Source of the DNA: Pseudomonadota bacterium
GTDB taxonomy: Bacteria; Pseudomonadota; Alphaproteobacteria; Sphingomonadales; Sphingomonadaceae
DNA length: 25,792 nucleotides
Reading direction: 5' to 3'
Assembly (NCBI GenBank): GCA_023422695.1
Contig: JAFAGN010000023.1
Location: forward strand, 1-25,792
The notes under the pieces were generated by a model. It had not been told where the DNA came from, ran no database searches, and worked only from the letters and a program-made list of their open reading frames with translations. Position numbers and translations under genes: made by a program. This document shows positions 24,517 to 25,792 of this stretch, one piece after another. Every line of letters begins with the position of its first letter. Position 1 is the first letter of the stretch.

Positions 24517-25238
24517 AGCATCCAGAGGGCCATGCCGACCATCGCCAGATTTTCGGTCAGCGACACAAAACCGAGCGGCACCCGGCTGCTGCCGCCGACG
24601 CAGGCGCATTTCAGCTCCCGCTTGTCGATATAGACCGCCTTGAACACCGAAACCGCGCCGATGCTGCCGATAAACAGCGCGACGGGAATCGACAGCCACG
24701 GCAGCGTGTGCGCGGTCATCAACACGCCTGCCAGCCCTTCGGCAAATGGGTAGATCGTGGCATAAGGGACCCAGCGCCGCGCCAGCAGGTCGTAATTGAG
24801 GAACATCGTCGCGAAACGGTCGATATCCTGCAGCTTGAGCAGCGCCAGCACGACCATACTGAAAGAAATGAACCATTCGGCGGCGCGGACGGTCAGCGCA
24901 TCGCCATAGGTGGCAAAGCTGGCGGCCAGCGCCATCAGCGCGGTCATCGCGAACAAGGCGATCACGGGGCGATAGCTCACCGCATCGGGATCGGCGACCC
25001 GCAGGCCGAAATGGCGGCGCAAATCGTCGTACCCGCCGATCCTAACGCCATCGATAAAGGTCTGCGGCGTCGTCCGGACGCCATGCTCCGCCTTGAACGC
25101 ATCGACCTCGGCACGCGTCGTCAGCCAGCGGTCGTCGACCGCAAATCCGCGGCGTTTGAGTAGATGCTTCGCCTTTAGCCCATAGGGACAGATATGCCCC
25201 GGCATGACCATGCGGTGGAGGATTGCCTGTTTCGCCAT
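24501..25238 (-). CDS. Glutaredoxin-MauE/DoxX fusion membrane protein
   Basis: 245 aa. Residues 1-80 form a glutaredoxin-like domain: HICPYGLKAKHLLKRRGF with C17-P-Y-G (monothiol), TTPQTFIDG with the cis-proline, and IGGYDDLRRHF. Residues 90-245 are four to five membrane helices of the MauE/DoxX type, with a cytoplasm- or periplasm-facing C211-A-C213 followed by SRVPLGFVSLTEN. MauE/DoxX proteins act with thiol carriers in cofactor or disulfide formation. ATG 25238 was chosen because the glutaredoxin fold starts there; the open frame upstream crosses the promoter. The -10 of the mer-like promoter ends 6-7 bases before the ATG, so the mRNA may be leaderless. Confidence 0.85.
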   Translation of the reverse strand: MAKQAILHRMVMPGHICPYGLKAKHLLKRRGFAVDDRWLTTRAEVDAFKAEHGVRTTPQTFIDGVRIGGYDDLRRHFGLRVADPDAVSYRPVIALFAMTALMALAASFATYGDALTVRAAEWFISFSMVVLALLKLQDIDRFATMFLNYDLLARRWVPYATIYPFAEGLAGVLMTAHTLPWLSIPVALFIGSIGAVSVFKAVYIDKRELKCACVGGSSRVPLGFVSLTENLAMVGMALWMLWMFA

Positions 25239-25244
25239 TGGACC

Positions 25245-25276
25245 CCTATAGCCTCCGTACCATGGTACGGAGTCAA
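25245..25276 (-). promoter_or_regulatory. mer-like promoter/operator between merR-type gene and glutaredoxin-MauE gene
   Basis: On the minus strand TTGACT (25276-25271) is a good -35 and CTATAG (25251-25246) or TATAGG (25250-25245) the -10, with a 19- or 20-bp spacer. The spacer holds the perfect palindrome CTCCGTACCATGGTACGGAG (25253-25272). Overlong spacers with a central palindrome are the hallmark of MerR-activated promoters, and this half-site closely resembles the mercury mer operator. Confidence 0.88.
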
Positions 25277-25279
25277 GCA

Positions 25280-25681
25280 ATGCAATGGACGATCGGCAAA
25301 TTGGCGGCTGCGGGCGATGTCGGCGTCGAAACGATCCGCTATTACCAGCGCCGCGGCCTGATGGGGACACCCGCGCGCAGCGGCGGCGATGGCTGGGGCG
25401 GCGGCGTCCGCCGATATGATGGGGAGGATTTGCGACGACTGAAATTCATCCGCGCGGCGCAGGGGGCGGGTTTCACGCTCGACGAGATCGGCGAGCTGCT
25501 CGCGCTTGAGGCGGGCGACGACCGCGTGCAGGTCCGTCAATTGGCACGCCAGCGCATCGACGCGCTCGATATGAAGATCGCGCAGATGACCGAAACGCGA
25601 GCGGCGCTAGCACGCCTCGCCGACCTCTGCGCGGCGAGCGACAAGGGGCCATGTCCGATATTGGCGGCGTTCGAGCCATAG
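25280..25681 (+). CDS. MerR-family transcriptional regulator
   Basis: 133 aa from ATG 25280, which has GGAG seven bases upstream. The N-terminal winged HTH is WTIGKLAAAGDVGVETIRYYQRRGLM, then RRYDGEDLRRLKFIRAAQGAGFTLDEIGELL. A dimerisation helix follows, and the end LADLCAASDKGPCPILAAF retains equivalents of MerR Cys117 and Cys126. The third mercury ligand (Cys82) is absent: the segment reads LEAGDDRVQV. An upstream ATG (25262) lies at the centre of the operator palindrome and is disfavoured. It is expected to activate the divergent operon; the inducer is unknown. Confidence 0.9.
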   Translation: MQWTIGKLAAAGDVGVETIRYYQRRGLMGTPARSGGDGWGGGVRRYDGEDLRRLKFIRAAQGAGFTLDEIGELLALEAGDDRVQVRQLARQRIDALDMKIAQMTETRAALARLADLCAASDKGPCPILAAFEP

Positions 25682-25695
25682 CCTGTCCGGCAATG

Positions 25696-25792
25696 ACGGC
25701 TAGCGACCGAAACCAGCCGTCGCCCCCGCGCAGGCGGGGGCCGCTGTCGGTTTAAGCAGCAACGCAGGAATAATCGGCTAGCGGCCCCCGCC
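25696..25792. repeat. GC-rich palindromic intergenic repeat, possibly REP-like (cut by window end)
   Basis: A perfect hairpin GCCCCCGC (25722-25729), loop GCAG, GCGGGGGC (25734-25741) is followed by an AT-richer linker and another GCGGCCCCCGCC at the window end. CGGCTAGCG occurs on both sides (from 25697 and from 25775). It looks like one and a half units of a dispersed palindromic element. It may also end transcription of the merR-type gene, though no T-run is seen. Confidence 0.5.

Noticed and set aside
25262..25279. ATG 25262 as start of the MerR-type regulator
   Set aside because: It is the centre of the operator palindrome; ATG 25280 has a well-spaced GGAG and matches the family start.

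Overview
The window (25.8 kb, high GC) looks like chromosome of an alphaproteobacterium of the Sphingomonadales, Sphingopyxis or a close relative. The evidence is codon use, the mre/mrd cell-wall cluster, an endonuclease-type MutL, and a cco-hemN cluster. The genus is inferred, not proven.

Region 1 (1-4662) is host backbone for low-oxygen respiration. It holds the 3' tip of a probable ccoH, then ccoI (copper P-type ATPase), ccoS and a small Cys-rich secreted protein, joined by 4-base ATGA overlaps. Next is hemN (oxygen-independent haem synthesis) with an FNR/FixK-type box (2580-2593) in front. A convergent mgtC-like gene overlaps the end of hemN.

Region 2 (4779-12255) is a small integrated element in the 3' half of a tRNA-Lys(CTT) gene. 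A perfect 53-bp direct repeat (4779-4831 and 12203-12255) runs from the anticodon loop through the CCA end and T-run. The complete tRNA is at 12211-12286, minus strand. The element carries a hipBA toxin-antitoxin pair with three operators, a P4-type tyrosine integrase, a DUF1778/TacA-like antitoxin without its usual acetyltransferase partner but followed by an unknown 215-aa protein, an AlpA-like regulator, and a P4/D5-type primase-helicase cut off after its Walker A region. The primase remnant abuts, tail to tail, the N-terminal 120 or so residues of an SNF2 helicase. A phospholipase-D-fold (HKD) protein is divergent from that remnant. This resembles a decayed P4-like satellite or integrative element whose replication module was deleted while toxin-antitoxin and defence-like cargo stayed.

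Region 3 (12399-19939) is host backbone: mreB-mreC-mreD-mrdA-rodA on the minus strand (rod-shape and lateral-wall synthesis), with mutL divergent from mreB.

Region 4 (19943-22747) has two secreted phosphatases on the minus strand: a PhoD-type Tat-exported enzyme followed by a nucleotide pyrophosphatase/phosphodiesterase-family enzyme.

Region 5 (22804-25681) looks like a metal/redox module. A MerR-family regulator is divergent from a minus-strand run encoding a glutaredoxin-MauE/DoxX membrane fusion, a small secreted Cys-pair protein, and an outer-membrane-type protein with a His/Met-rich N-terminus. The shared promoter contains a 20-bp perfect palindrome very like a mer operator. A GC-rich hairpin repeat, possibly REP-like, ends the window.

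The best leads for undescribed biology are the TacA-like antitoxin with its unknown neighbour, the orphan HKD protein beside a broken SNF2 helicase, and the mer-like operator driving a glutaredoxin-MauE/metal-binding operon.
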